In this document: piece after piece, positions 25,950-35,009 of the stretch
Position numbering within the stretch: position 1 is the first letter of the stretch
Layout: each line of letters opens with the position of its first letter
Source: Streptomyces sp. NBC_01232
GTDB taxonomy: Bacteria > Actinomycetota > Actinomycetes > Streptomycetales > Streptomycetaceae
Direction: 5' to 3'
Length of the DNA stretch: 64,000 bases
Assembly: GCF_035989885.1 (NCBI RefSeq)
Contig: NZ_CP108518.1
Span: 2,112,501 to 2,176,500 of the forward strand
Made by a program: the position numbers and the translations under genes
Notes under the pieces: model-generated
What the model saw: only the letters and a program-made list of their open reading frames with translations
The model's database searches: none
What the model was told of the DNA's origin: nothing

Positions 25950-27346
25950 GCTCGTCGATTCGCATCACCAAGCCCCACGAGATCGTCGAGCGGGCCCTGG
26001 AGCTGTCCACCACCGACGGTTGCGTCGTCATCGCCGACGAGGGGTCGACCGCCAATCTCCGCTGGGCCGGCAACGCCCTGACGACGAACGGCGTGACCCG
26101 CGGCCGGACCCTGACCGTCATCGCCACGGTCGACGGCAAGGAGGGCACGGCCTCGGGGGTCGTCTCGCGCTCCGCCGTCACCGCGGACGACCTGGAGCCG
26201 CTGGTGCGTGCCGCCGAGGCGGCCGCCCGCGGGGCGGGCCCGGCCGAGGACGCCCAGCCGCTGGTCACCGGGACCCCGTCCTCGCCGGACTTCACCGACG
26301 CCCCGGCCGAGACCGGCTCCGCGGTGTTCGCGGACTTCGCCCCGGCCCTCGGCGAGGCGTTCGCCCGGGCCCGCGAGGGCGGCCGGGAGCTGTACGGCTT
26401 CGCCTACCACGAGCTGGTCTCCACGTACGTCGGCACCTCCACGGGCCTGCGGCTGCGGCACGACCAGCCGAAGGGCACCCTGGAGCTGAACGCGAAGTCC
26501 CCGGACCGGCAGCGCTCCGCCTGGGCGGGCCGCTCGACCCGGGACTTCAAGGACGTGGACCCGACCGTGCTGGACGCGGAGCTCGCCGTGCGCCTCGGCT
26601 GGGCGGAGCGGAAGATCGACCTGCCCGCGGGCCGGTACGAGACCCTGCTGCCGCCGACCGCCGTGGCGGACCTGCTGATCTACCAGATGTGGTCGGCGGC
26701 GGCCCGGGACGCGGTGGAGGGCCGTACGGTCTTCTCCAAGCCCGGCGGCGGCACCCGGCTCGGCGAGAAGCTCTCCGACCTGCCGCTCTCCCTGCGCAGC
26801 GACCCGAACGCGCCGGGCCTGGAGTGCGCCCCGTTCGTGATGGCGCACAGCTCCGGCGACGACGCCTCGGTGTTCGACAACGGCCTGCCGGTCCCGTCGA
26901 CCGAGTGGATCGCGGACGGGCACCTGAACCGGCTGTCCACGACCCGGCACACCGCGGGCCTGACCGGCATGCAGCTCTCCCCCGGCTTCGGGAACCTGAT
27001 CCTGGACGCCGGCGGCGAGAAGTCGCTGGAGGAGATGGTCGCGGGCACCGAGCGCGGACTGCTGCTGACCTGCCTCTGGTACATCCGCGAGGTGGACCCG
27101 GCGACGCTGCTGCTCACGGGCCTGACCCGGGACGGCGTCTACCTGGTGGAGAACGGCCAGGTGGTCGGCGAGGTCAACAACTTCCGGTTCAACGAGTCCC
27201 CCGTGGACCTGCTGTCGCGGGCCTCGGAGGCCGGCCGGACCGAGAAGACCCTCCCGCGCGAGTGGAGCGACTGGTTCACGCGCGCGGCGATGCCGGCGCT
27301 GCGCATCCCGGATTTCAACATGAGTTCGGTAAGCAAGGGCGTCTGA
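25946..27346 (+). CDS. tldE: TldE/PmbA-like partner subunit
   Basis: A 466-residue protein whose ATG overlaps the tldD stop (ATGA). It has the TldE/PmbA fold signatures but lacks the HExxxH zinc motif, as expected for the non-catalytic subunit: '[15 protein letters not shown]'-like region, [30 protein letters not shown] and [17 protein letters not shown]. It should form the heterodimer with TldD in the cytoplasm. tyrS follows 70 nt downstream but has its own -10 (TAGAAT, 27352-27357). Confidence 0.93.
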   Translation: MSSSIRITKPHEIVERALELSTTDGCVVIADEGSTANLRWAGNALTTNGVTRGRTLTVIATVDGKEGTASGVVSRSAVTADDLEPLVRAAEAAARGAGPAEDAQPLVTGTPSSPDFTDAPAETGSAVFADFAPALGEAFARAREGGRELYGFAYHELVSTYVGTSTGLRLRHDQPKGTLELNAKSPDRQRSAWAGRSTRDFKDVDPTVLDAELAVRLGWAERKIDLPAGRYETLLPPTAVADLLIYQMWSAAARDAVEGRTVFSKPGGGTRLGEKLSDLPLSLRSDPNAPGLECAPFVMAHSSGDDASVFDNGLPVPSTEWIADGHLNRLSTTRHTAGLTGMQLSPGFGNLILDAGGEKSLEEMVAGTERGLLLTCLWYIREVDPATLLLTGLTRDGVYLVENGQVVGEVNNFRFNESPVDLLSRASEAGRTEKTLPREWSDWFTRAAMPALRIPDFNMSSVSKGV

Positions 27347-27416
27347 CCACCTAGAATGTGCGGGTAACCCCCTCATCCACGTCCCTACTCACTCCATCCC
27401 AAGGAGAGTCACGACC

Positions 27417-28685
27417 GTGACTGACATCGTCGACGAACTGAAGTGGCGCGGGCTCTTCGCCCAGTCCACCGACGAAGAAGCGCTGCGAAAGGCCTTCGCG
27501 GACGGTCCGGTCACCTTCTATTGCGGCTTCGACCCGACCGCGGCCTCGCTGCACGTGGGGCACCTGGTCCAGGTGCTCACCGTGCGCCGGCTCCAGCAGG
27601 CCGGGAACCGGCCGCTGGCGCTGGTCGGCGGGGCCACGGGACAGATCGGCGACCCGCGACCGACGGCCGAGCGGACCCTGAACGACCCGGAGACGATCGC
27701 GAACTGGGTGACGCGCCTGCGCACCCAGATCGAGCCGTTCCTGTCGTTCGAGGGCGAGAACGCGGCCCTCATGGTGAACAACCTGGACTGGACGGCGGGC
27801 ATGTCCGCCATCGAGTTCCTGCGGGACATCGGCAAGCACTTCCGGGTCAACAAGATGCTGACGAAGGACTCGGTCGCCAAGCGGCTCGACTCCGACCAGG
27901 GCATCAGCTACACGGAGTTCAGCTACCAGCTGCTCCAGGGCATGGACTTCCTGGAGCTGTACCGGCGCTACGGCTGCGTGCTGCAGCAGGGCGGCTCCGA
28001 CCAGTGGGGCAACCTGACGGCAGGGCTCGACCTGATCCACCGGGTCGAGGCGGGCGCGGTCGTGCACGCGCTGGCGACCCCGCTGATGGTCAAGGCGGAC
28101 GGCACCAAGTTCGGCAAGTCCGAGAGCGGGGCCGTGTGGCTCGACCCGGAGATGACCACGCCTTACGCGTTCTACCAGTTCTGGCTGAACGTGGACGACC
28201 GGGACATCTCCACCTACATGCGGATCCTGTCGTTCAAGTCCCGCGAGGAGCTGGAGGCGCTGGAGGCGCAGACCGCCGAGCGGCCGCAGGCGCGCGCCGC
28301 CCAGCGGGCGCTGGCCGAGGAGCTGACCACGCTCGTGCACGGCGCCGACCAGTGCGCCGCGGTCATCGCCGCGTCGAAGGCGCTGTTCGGCCAGGGCGAC
28401 CTGGCCGAGCTGGACGAGGCCACGCTCGCCGCGGCCCTGTCCGAGCTGCCGCACGCCAAGGTGGCGGAGCTCGGCCTCGTGGTGGACCTGCTCGCGGAGA
28501 CCGGCCTGGTCGCGAGCAAGTCGGCCGGCCGCCGGACCGTGAAGGAGGGCGGCGCCTACGTGAACAACGCGAAGGTCACCGCCGAGGACGCGGTCCCCGC
28601 CGTGGAGGAGCTGCTGCACGGGCGCTGGCTGGTGCTGCGCCGGGGCAAGAAGAACCTGGCTGCGGTGGAGGTCACCGGCGCCTGA
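27417..28685 (+). CDS. tyrS: Tyrosyl-tRNA synthetase
   Basis: A 422-residue class I synthetase: [14 protein letters not shown] (HIGH motif as HVGH), the tyrosine pocket [24 protein letters not shown], the KMSKS loop as KFGKS and a C-terminal S4 RNA-binding domain ([20 protein letters not shown]). It starts at GTG 27417 with AAGGAG 10 nt upstream. No T-box-like leader is visible in the short 5' region. Confidence 0.97.
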   Translation: MTDIVDELKWRGLFAQSTDEEALRKAFADGPVTFYCGFDPTAASLHVGHLVQVLTVRRLQQAGNRPLALVGGATGQIGDPRPTAERTLNDPETIANWVTRLRTQIEPFLSFEGENAALMVNNLDWTAGMSAIEFLRDIGKHFRVNKMLTKDSVAKRLDSDQGISYTEFSYQLLQGMDFLELYRRYGCVLQQGGSDQWGNLTAGLDLIHRVEAGAVVHALATPLMVKADGTKFGKSESGAVWLDPEMTTPYAFYQFWLNVDDRDISTYMRILSFKSREELEALEAQTAERPQARAAQRALAEELTTLVHGADQCAAVIAASKALFGQGDLAELDEATLAAALSELPHAKVAELGLVVDLLAETGLVASKSAGRRTVKEGGAYVNNAKVTAEDAVPAVEELLHGRWLVLRRGKKNLAAVEVTGA

Positions 28686-28723
28686 CGCGCCGTAGGACGC
28701 CACGGCACGCCGCGGAACACGGC

Positions 28724-28764
28724 GGAGGGGCCGGTTCGGACCACTCGGTCCGGCCGGCCCCTCC
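28724..28764. terminator. Terminator between tyrS and the GlsB gene
   Basis: GGAGGGGCCGG plus TTCGGACC pairs with GGTCCGGCCGGCCCCTCC (28747-28764); a stem of 17-18 bp with a one-nucleotide bulge and a 4-nt loop. The genes converge here. Confidence 0.8.
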
Positions 28765-28782
28765 GTCATGACCCGCGGCGGG

Positions 28783-29058
28783 TCACGTCATCTGCCGCTT
28801 CCCCTTGATCGCTCCGTACATCATCTCGCCGAGTCCGACGACGAGGACCGCCCCGACGATCTGCAGCAGGTGCCGGGTCCAGTCGATGCCCTTGGTCTCG
28901 CCGACGCCGATCCAGGTGGCCACCGCATTGCCGAGGACGGCACCGGCGATGCCGAAGAGGGTGGTCAGCCACAGCGGCTGGTGCTGCTTGCCCGGCAGGA
29001 TGGCCTTGGCTATCAGCCCCAGCACGAAACCGACGATGATCGCCCACAACCAACCCAT
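28783..29058 (-). CDS. GlsB/YeaQ/YmgE family stress-response membrane protein
   Basis: A 91-residue protein with three glycine-rich transmembrane helices (GWLWAIIVGFVLGLIAKAIL, TTLFGIAGAVLGNAVATWI, LLQIVGAVLVVGLGEM) and a PGK turn after helix 1, the layout of the transglycosylase-associated (Tag) / GlsB family. Members are induced by general and envelope stress. AGGAGGAGG precedes the ATG. Confidence 0.88.
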   Translation of the reverse strand: MGWLWAIIVGFVLGLIAKAILPGKQHQPLWLTTLFGIAGAVLGNAVATWIGVGETKGIDWTRHLLQIVGAVLVVGLGEMMYGAIKGKRQMT

Positions 29059-29234
29059 GTCGAGCCTCCTCCTGGCGCGTTGTGCGCACGTGGGCCCAGT
29101 TTCGGCCCATCCGGCGTACGGCGCATTCCGGACGGCGCCGTCAGGGGGTCCCCGCTCTCCGCGCGGGACGGGGGCGGGCGTACCGTGGGAGGGTCCGGGC
29201 CGGGAGTGCCCGGCGGGCGATCGGGTGGTGGAAC

Positions 29235-29576
29235 GTGGAGCGGACGAAGCGGCAGAAGCGGAACGGGGCCGAGGTCTTCCGGATCACCGGCGCGCGGATG
29301 GGTCTCGCCGAGGACGTGCGGGGCCGTCAGCGCCGGTACGTGATCTCGATGGCGGTCAGGACCCTGTCGGTCATCGCCACCGTGCTGTTGTGGAACGTGC
29401 AGCGCCCGGTGGCCGTCGTGACGCTCGTGGCCGGCGCCCTGCTCCCGTACGTGGCCGTGGTCATCGCCAACGCGGGGCGCGAGTCGACGCCCTCGCTGCC
29501 TTCGCACTTCGTACCGGCCCCGGTACGCCCGGTTCTGGACGCCGGAAACCTCAAGAAAAGCTCAGATCAATCATGA
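29235..29576 (+). CDS. DUF3099 family membrane protein
   Basis: A 113-residue protein. A conserved basic front (RNGAEVFRITGARMGLAEDV, then RGRQRRYV) is followed by two hydrophobic helices (SMAVRTLSVIATVLLWNV and VAVVTLVAGALLPYVAVVIA) and NAGRES. This is the actinobacterial DUF3099 family of unknown function. The GTG at 29235 is preceded only by a weak G-rich stretch. Confidence 0.8.
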   Translation: MERTKRQKRNGAEVFRITGARMGLAEDVRGRQRRYVISMAVRTLSVIATVLLWNVQRPVAVVTLVAGALLPYVAVVIANAGRESTPSLPSHFVPAPVRPVLDAGNLKKSSDQS

Positions 29577-29651
29577 AGTTCCGGTGCACTGTACCGGGTC
29601 CTGCGTGACATACTGCTCACGCGCTCCGCATCCCCCGTCGGAGCGACGGAC

Positions 29652-29689
29652 CGACGCCGGGCAGCTCCCCCCGTGGCTGCTCGGCGTCG
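29652..29689 (+). terminator. Hairpin after the DUF3099 gene
   Basis: CGACGCCGGGCAGC (29652-29665) with GCTGCTCGGCGTCG (29676-29689): 13 of 14 positions pair. It ends 11 nt before the -10 of the following gene, so it separates the two units. Confidence 0.6.
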
Positions 29690-29712
29690 CCATTCCGTTC
29701 TAATGTGGGGCT

Positions 29713-29964
29713 GTGACTTCCTCCAGCGCCACCGGCCCCGACGAGACCCCCACCTGCTCCGCCAAGGGCTGCCGCGACGCGGCCGTCTGGGTCCTGGCGT
29801 GGAACAACCCGACGCTGCACACGCCCGAGCGGCGCAAGACCTGGCTGGCGTGCGAGGAGCACCGCGAACACCTCTCCCAGTTCCTGGGGGTCCGCGGTTT
29901 CCTCAAGGACGTCGTGAAGCTGGACGAGTGGGTGCAGCCGGAGGGGTCGGAGCGCCTCCGCTGA
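29713..29964 (+). CDS. Small Cys/His-rich protein (often annotated 'acetone carboxylase')
   Basis: An 83-residue protein with a probable zinc site: TCSAKGCRDAA (C-x4-C) and later WLACEEHREHL (C-x2-H-x2-H). Similar small proteins occur throughout Actinobacteria, mislabelled 'acetone carboxylase' in some annotations; nothing here resembles that enzyme. TAATGT (29701-29706) ends 6 nt before the GTG and there is no Shine-Dalgarno, so the mRNA is probably leaderless. It converges on moaA, 18 nt away. Confidence 0.7.
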   Translation: MTSSSATGPDETPTCSAKGCRDAAVWVLAWNNPTLHTPERRKTWLACEEHREHLSQFLGVRGFLKDVVKLDEWVQPEGSERLR

Positions 29965-29982
29965 CCGCACCCGGCTCCCGGG

Positions 29983-30972
29983 TCAGCCGCCGATCGCCGA
30001 CATCGGGCGGTCGGGCTGCAGGAAGGACGGGTCGTCGAGACCGGACCCGGCCTTCTTGCCCCACATCGCGACCTTCCACAGCCGGGCGATCTCCTCGTCC
30101 GGGGCGCCCGAGCGCAGGGCGGCGCGCAGGTCCGACTCCTCGGTCGCGAACAGGCACGTACGTACCTGGCCGTCGGCCGTGAGCCGCGTACGGTCGCAGG
30201 CGCCGCAGAACGGGCGGGTGACCGAGGCGATGACGCCGACGGTGGCCGGGCCCCCGTCGACCACCCAGCGCTCGGCCGGGGCGGAGCCGCGCTCGGCGGC
30301 GCCCTCCTCGGTGAGTGTGAAGCGGGTGCGCAGGGACTCCAGGATGTCCCCAGCGGTGATCATGCCGTCGCGCTTCCAGCCGTGCTGGGCGTCGAGGGGC
30401 ATCTGCTCGATGAAGCGGAGCTCGTACTCGTTCTCCACGGCCCAGGCCAGCAGGTCGGGGGCCTCGTCGTCGTTGAGGCCGGGCATGAGCACGGCGTTCA
30501 CCTTGACGGGGGTGAGGCCGGCGTCGCGGGCCGCGGCCATGCCCTCGATGACGTCCTTGTGGCGGTCGCGGCGGGTGAGGGTCTTGAAGACCTCGGGCCG
30601 CAGGGTGTCCAGGGAGACGTTCACCCGGTCCAGGCCCGCGGCCTTCAGGGCCTGCGCGGTGCGCTTCAGGCCGATGCCGTTGGTGGTCAGCGACATCCTG
30701 GGGCGGGGCTCCAGGGCCGCGCACTGCTCGACGATCCCGACCAGGCCGGGGCGCAGCAGCGGCTCGCCGCCGGTGAACCGGACCTCGGTGATCCCGAGCT
30801 GCGTGACCGCGATGCGGATCAGCCGGACGATCTCGTCGTCACTGAGCAGGTCCGACTTGCCGAGCCACTGCAGCCCTTCTTCGGGCATGCAGTAGGTGCA
30901 ACGCAGGTTGCACTTGTCGGTCAGTGAGACGCGCAGGTCAGTGGCCACGCGGCCGTAGGTATCGAGAAGCAC
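29983..30972 (-). CDS. moaA: GTP 3',8-cyclase, molybdenum cofactor synthesis
   Basis: A 329-residue radical-SAM enzyme. The first [4Fe-4S] motif is DKCNLRCTYCM (CxxxCxxC), followed by VRFTGGEPLLRPG. The C-terminal second cluster motif is CGACDRTRLTADGQVRTCLF. It converts GTP to 3',8-cyclo-GTP, the first step of molybdopterin synthesis. The GTG at 30972 follows AGGGGAGGGGG. It ends with SAIGG in place of the usual terminal GG dipeptide context, which keeps the functional C-terminal GG. Confidence 0.96.
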   Translation of the reverse strand: MLLDTYGRVATDLRVSLTDKCNLRCTYCMPEEGLQWLGKSDLLSDDEIVRLIRIAVTQLGITEVRFTGGEPLLRPGLVGIVEQCAALEPRPRMSLTTNGIGLKRTAQALKAAGLDRVNVSLDTLRPEVFKTLTRRDRHKDVIEGMAAARDAGLTPVKVNAVLMPGLNDDEAPDLLAWAVENEYELRFIEQMPLDAQHGWKRDGMITAGDILESLRTRFTLTEEGAAERGSAPAERWVVDGGPATVGVIASVTRPFCGACDRTRLTADGQVRTCLFATEESDLRAALRSGAPDEEIARLWKVAMWGKKAGSGLDDPSFLQPDRPMSAIGG

Positions 30973-31089
30973 TGTGGGCCCCCTCCCCTGTCCGGAAGTA
31001 GAGGTACGCGCGGGATTGGATCTACTTCACGCGTTCTATTTCGAGACTACGTGACGCTCGTGCCATCCAGAGCTGCCCGAATGAACGAG

Positions 31090-31137
31090 ACGTGACGTGG
31101 CCGCGTCGTAGGGATCTACGACGCGGCCACGTTACGT
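31090..31137 (-). terminator. Long terminator hairpin after actP
   Basis: A 22-bp stem with one mismatch: 31090-31111 (ACGTGACGTGGCCGCGTCGTAG) against 31116-31137, with a GGAT loop. It starts 12 nt beyond the actP stop codon on the leftward transcript and insulates moaA. Confidence 0.85.
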
Positions 31138-31149
31138 GTTCGGACGATG

Positions 31150-32778
31150 TCAGTGCGCCCCTGTTCCGGTGAGGGAGCGCACCTCCAGCTCGGCGAACTT
31201 CTGGGGGTCGGCCTTCTCCTTGGTGAGGACGGTTCCCAGCCAGCCCAGCAGGAAGCCCAGGGGGATCGAGATGATGCCCGGGTTCTCCAGGGGGAACCAG
31301 AAGAAGTCGGCGTCCTTGAACATCGAGGTGGGCTTTCCGGACACGACCGGGGAGAACAGCACCAGGCCGACCGCCGAGATCAGTCCTCCGTAGATCGACC
31401 AGAGCGCGCCCTGGGTGGTGAAGCGCTTCCAGAAGAGGCTGTAGAGGATCGTCGGCAGGTTCGCGGAGGCGGCGACCGCGAAGGCGAGTGCGACCAGGCC
31501 GGCCACGTTCAGGTCGCGGGCCAGCGCACCGAGGCCGATGGCGACGGCTCCGATGACGACGGTGGACCAGCGGGCCGCGCGCATCTCCTCCTTCTCGGTG
31601 GCCTTGCCCTTGCGGATCACGTTCGCGTACAGGTCGTGCGCGAAGGACGAGGAGGAGGCGAGGGTGAGGCCCGCGACGACGGCCAGGATGGTGGCGAAGG
31701 CGACCGCGGAGATCACGGCGAGCAGGATGGCGCCGCCGGTGGAGTCGGGCCCGCCGCCGACGGCCTGGGCGAGCAGCGGGGCGGCGGTGTTGCCCGCCTT
31801 GTTGGACTTGATGATCTCGTCGCGGTCGAGCAGTGCCGCGGCGCCGAAGCCGAGGGCGATCGTCATCAGGTAGAAGCCGCCGATGATGCCGATGGCCCAG
31901 AGGACGGACTTACGGGCGGCCTGCGCGGTGGGCACCGTGTAGAAGCGGATCAGGATGTGCGGCAGTCCTGCGGTGCCGAGGACGAGGGCGAGGCCGAGCG
32001 AGATGAAGTCAAGCTTGGAGGTCGAGTCCTTGCCGTACTTGAGCCCTGGTTCGAGGAGCTTCGCCCCCTGTCCGCTGTTCTCGGCGGCCTTGCCGAGAAG
32101 GTCGGAGATGTTGAAGTTGAACTTCACCAGCACCAGGAAGGTGATCAGCAGAGCGCCCGCGATCAGCAGCACAGCCTTGATCATCTGAACCCAGGTGGTG
32201 CCCTTCATGCCTCCGATGGTCACGTAGACGATCATCAGTACGCCGACCAGCGCGACGACGGCCACCTTGCCGCCGTCACTGGTGATGCCCAGGAGCAGCG
32301 AGACGAGCACGCCGGCGCCGGCCATCTGGGCGAGCAGGTAGAAGATCGAGACCACGATGGTGGAGGTGCCGGCGGCGGTGCGGACGGGCCGCTGGCGCAT
32401 CCGGTACGCGAGGACGTCGCCCATCGTGTAGCGGCCGGAGTTGCGCAGCGGTTCGGCGACGAGCAGCAGGGCGACCAGCCAGGCGACGAGGAAGCCGATG
32501 GAGTAGAGGAAGCCGTCGTAGCCGAAGAGGGCGATGGCTCCGGCGATGCCGAGGAAGGACGCGGCGGACATGTAGTCGCCGGAGATGGCGAGGCCGTTCT
32601 GGAAGCCGGTGAACTGGCGGCCGCCCGCGTAGAAGTCGGCGGCGCCCTTGGTCTGGCGGCCGGCCCAGACGGTGATGACCAGGGTGGCGACGACGAACAG
32701 CCCGAACAGGGTGATGATCAGCGGGCGGTGCTCGGAGGCGCCCGCGGCGAGCGTCGTCAGCGGGAGCGTGCTGCTCAT
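31150..32778 (-). CDS. actP: Cation/acetate symporter (sodium:solute symporter family)
   Basis: A 542-residue protein with 13 predicted helices. SSS-family marks are ADFYAGGRQFTGFQNGLAISGDYMSAASFLG at the N-terminus, GYDGFLYSIGFLVAWLVAL, and GNTAAPLLAQAVGGGP in the middle. The match is to ActP, acetate/glycolate uptake coupled to cations. Its ATG overlaps the stop codon of the DUF485 gene (ATGA). The DUF485-ActP pairing is the YjcH-ActP arrangement of E. coli, where the genes follow acs. Confidence 0.92.
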   Translation of the reverse strand: MSSTLPLTTLAAGASEHRPLIITLFGLFVVATLVITVWAGRQTKGAADFYAGGRQFTGFQNGLAISGDYMSAASFLGIAGAIALFGYDGFLYSIGFLVAWLVALLLVAEPLRNSGRYTMGDVLAYRMRQRPVRTAAGTSTIVVSIFYLLAQMAGAGVLVSLLLGITSDGGKVAVVALVGVLMIVYVTIGGMKGTTWVQMIKAVLLIAGALLITFLVLVKFNFNISDLLGKAAENSGQGAKLLEPGLKYGKDSTSKLDFISLGLALVLGTAGLPHILIRFYTVPTAQAARKSVLWAIGIIGGFYLMTIALGFGAAALLDRDEIIKSNKAGNTAAPLLAQAVGGGPDSTGGAILLAVISAVAFATILAVVAGLTLASSSSFAHDLYANVIRKGKATEKEEMRAARWSTVVIGAVAIGLGALARDLNVAGLVALAFAVAASANLPTILYSLFWKRFTTQGALWSIYGGLISAVGLVLFSPVVSGKPTSMFKDADFFWFPLENPGIISIPLGFLLGWLGTVLTKEKADPQKFAELEVRSLTGTGAH

Positions 32779-33140
32779 TCGCCGGCCTCCATCCGTGCCT
32801 TGATGGCCTCGGCCTTGGGGTCGAGCTTCGCGGCGGCGTGGCGCGCGTAGAGCCAGGCGATCAGGAAGGTCGTCGCGAACTGGGCGAGTCCGAGCACGAG
32901 GGCGACGTTGATGTTGCCGAAGAGCTTGGTCCCCATGAAGCCGCCCGCGTAGTTGGACAGCAGGACGTAGAGCAGGTACCAGGCGATGAAGGCCACGGTG
33001 AGCGGGAAGGCGAAGGAGCGGTAGGAACTGCGCAGTTCGGCGAACTCGGCGCTCTGCTGGACGCTCGCGTAGTCATCGGCGGTGGGGCCCGCCACGGGCG
33101 TTCCCGCGCTGCCCGGCGGCGGCGCTGCTTCGGTGGTCAC
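32775..33140 (-). CDS. DUF485 (YjcH-like) membrane protein
   Basis: A 121-residue protein with two transmembrane helices (FPLTVAFIAWYLLYVLLSNYA and NVALVLGLAQFATTFLIAWLYA), the DUF485 signature, and a Pro/Ala-rich N-terminus. The GTG at 33140 is chosen because AAGGAGATCCCCCC precedes it; the frame opens further to a TTG at 33185. It is co-translated with actP through a 4-nt overlap and probably forms a complex with, or assists, the symporter. Confidence 0.9.
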   Translation of the reverse strand: MTTEAAPPPGSAGTPVAGPTADDYASVQQSAEFAELRSSYRSFAFPLTVAFIAWYLLYVLLSNYAGGFMGTKLFGNINVALVLGLAQFATTFLIAWLYARHAAAKLDPKAEAIKARMEAGE

Positions 33141-33337
33141 GGGGGGATCTCCTTGTGACGCGGGTGCGGTGGGGACGACGGACAAAACAACCTCCGTGTG
33201 GGGGACGGTGGCGCTGATCCCCCCTGTCCAACGGCACGGCCGGCGCGGCGGGACGGTTCAACACCCGGTGATTCTTGGGGAACTGATTTCTCGAACAGAT
33301 GGCGCAGAGGGGAACGGCGACGCTAGGTTCCCTTGTC

Positions 33338-33385
33338 ATGAACCCGCCCTACGCGACCGCGTACGGGCGGCTTTTTCGAAGATGA
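33338..33385 (+). CDS. Putative 15-codon leader peptide upstream of the subtilase
   Basis: ATG at 33338 to TGA at 33385 encodes MNPPYATAYGRLFRR. A TAGGTT hexamer (33324-33329) ends 8 nt before the ATG, so the peptide would be translated from a leaderless transcript. Its last two sense codons are CGA and AGA, both rare in Streptomyces. The reading frame runs straight through a terminator hairpin (33344-33376), and the subtilase starts 12 nt after its stop. The arrangement is that of a translation-dependent attenuator; no experiment supports it yet. Confidence 0.5.
   Translation: MNPPYATAYGRLFRR
33344..33376 (+). promoter_or_regulatory. Intrinsic terminator in the subtilase leader (candidate attenuator)
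   Basis: CCGCCC-TACGCG (33344-33355) pairs with CGCGTA-CGGGCGG (33358-33370) with one bulged G, followed by C and five Ts (33372-33376). It lies 22 nt before the subtilase ATG and inside the leader peptide frame. No gene upstream on this strand needs a terminator, so it must act on the subtilase transcript. Confidence 0.65.
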
Positions 33386-33397
33386 TCTGGAGAACCC

Positions 33398-34951
33398 ATG
33401 GATCAGCCGGGGTCACCTGCGCCCAAGAAGCGCGGCCGTGCTCTCGCCGTACCGGTCGGCCTGGCGCTCACCGCTTCGCTCGCCTTCCTGCCCGCGGTCT
33501 CGGCCTCGGCCGCCCCGCTGGGAACGGCCGACGCGGCGACGGCATCGAAGGCCGACACCTCCGGCCCCAAGCTGTCGTACGTGGCCAACCTGAACACGTA
33601 CGCCACGGTGAAGGCGGCGAAGAAGGCCGTCGAGCGGGCCGGTGGAACGGTGGTGACGGCCTATGAGCAGATCGGGGTCGTCGTCGCACACTCCCAGAAC
33701 CCGGACTTCGCCAAGCAGCTTCGCGCCCAGCGCGGCCTGTTCGTGTCGGTCGGCGCCACCCGGACGGCCCCGATGTCGGCGGTGCAGACCACCGACGAGG
33801 GCGCGACCCAGCAGCTGAGCGCGGCGGACGCCGCCAAGGCGGCGGCAGCGGCCCAGGAGGGTCAGGAGCCGCTGGAACCCAACCAGTGGGACCTGCGGAC
33901 GATCAAGGCCGACAAGGCTCACAAGATCAACGATGGCAGCCGGAACGTCACCGTGGGCATCATCGACACGGGTGTCGACGACACCCACCCCGATCTCGCC
34001 CCCAACTTCTCCAAGGGCCAGTCGGCGAACTGCGTGGGCGGCGTCGCCGACACCACCGAGGGCGCCTGGCGCCCGTACGCCGACGGCAGCGACCACGGCA
34101 CGCACGTGGCCGGCACCATCGGGGCGGCGCGCAACGGGATCGGCGTCAGCGGTGTCGCGCCGGGCGTGCAGATCGCCGCGATCAAGGTGAGCGAGCCCGG
34201 GACCAGCCTCTTCTACACCGAGGCGGTCGTCTGCGGCTTCATGTTCGCCGCGGAGAAGGGGATCGAGGTGACCAACAACAGCTACTACGTCGACCCCTGG
34301 CTCTTCAACTGCAAGTCCGACGACGACCAGAAGGCGCTGGTGGAGGCCATCGGCCGGGCCACCAAGTACGCCGAGCGCAAGGGCACGCTCCACGTGGCCT
34401 CGGCGGGCAACTCCAACCAGGACCTGGCGGCCGACTCCCTCGTCGACGACACCAGCCCGAACGACACCACGCCGGTGCCCCGCACCATAGACCCGAAGGT
34501 CTGCCTGGACCTGCCCACGCAGCTGCCGGGTGTGGTCACCGTCTCTGCGACCGGCGACAAGGGCCTGCGCTCGTACTACTCCAGCTACGGCCTCGGGGTC
34601 GTGGACGTCGCCGCCCCCGGCGGCGACAAGTGGCAGGTCCCGGAGACCCCGGACGCCAACGGGCGCGTGCTCTCGACCGTCCCGGGCGGGCTCTACGGCT
34701 ACAAGCAGGGCACCTCGATGGCCGCCCCGCACGTGGCGGGCGTCGCGGCGCTGCTCAAGAGCGCCCACCCGTCGGCCACGCCTTCGCAGCTCCAGGCGAT
34801 GCTCAAGGCCCAGTCGACGAAGGCGGCCTGCCCGACGCAGATTTACGACGCCGCGGGCGCCCTGATCGACGCCACCACCTGCCAGAGCAAGTGGGGCCAG
34901 ACCGGCTACTACGGCTACGGCGTGATCGACGCGCTCAAGGCCGTGAAGTAA
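33398..34951 (+). CDS. Secreted S8 family serine peptidase (subtilase)
   Basis: A 517-residue protein. A Sec signal peptide (KKRGRALAVPVGLALTASLA to ASA) is followed by an I9-like propeptide region (about 45-160) and the subtilisin catalytic domain. Catalytic residues sit in VGIIDTGVDDTHPD (Asp), GSDHGTHVAGTIG (His), oxyanion Asn in ASAGNSN, and GTSMAAPHVAGVAALL (Ser). Four cysteines in the catalytic domain suggest disulfides. The ATG at 33398 follows TGGAGAACCC. The product is extracellular after propeptide removal; it may act in morphogenesis or nutrient release. Confidence 0.95.
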   Translation: MDQPGSPAPKKRGRALAVPVGLALTASLAFLPAVSASAAPLGTADAATASKADTSGPKLSYVANLNTYATVKAAKKAVERAGGTVVTAYEQIGVVVAHSQNPDFAKQLRAQRGLFVSVGATRTAPMSAVQTTDEGATQQLSAADAAKAAAAAQEGQEPLEPNQWDLRTIKADKAHKINDGSRNVTVGIIDTGVDDTHPDLAPNFSKGQSANCVGGVADTTEGAWRPYADGSDHGTHVAGTIGAARNGIGVSGVAPGVQIAAIKVSEPGTSLFYTEAVVCGFMFAAEKGIEVTNNSYYVDPWLFNCKSDDDQKALVEAIGRATKYAERKGTLHVASAGNSNQDLAADSLVDDTSPNDTTPVPRTIDPKVCLDLPTQLPGVVTVSATGDKGLRSYYSSYGLGVVDVAAPGGDKWQVPETPDANGRVLSTVPGGLYGYKQGTSMAAPHVAGVAALLKSAHPSATPSQLQAMLKAQSTKAACPTQIYDAAGALIDATTCQSKWGQTGYYGYGVIDALKAVK

Positions 34952-34970
34952 CGGCGTCCGCAACGCAGAG

Positions 34971-35003
34971 GACGGGCCGGGCGGGTCTTCCGCCCGGCCC
35001 GTC
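34971..35003. terminator. Bidirectional terminator between subtilase and ADH
   Basis: A perfect 14-bp stem (34971-34984, 34990-35003) with a GTCTT loop, between converging genes. Confidence 0.85.
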
Positions 35004-35009
35004 CCTCGT

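Noticed and set aside
24426..27346. TldD/TldE as part of a RiPP maturation cluster
   Set aside because: No short precursor-peptide gene, radical SAM or transporter gene lies beside the pair; the neighbours are fabG and tyrS, and the locus looks housekeeping.
29713..29964. The 'acetone carboxylase' label for the 83-residue protein
   Set aside because: The true enzyme is a large heterohexamer; this is a small Cys/His protein, and the label is an inherited misannotation.
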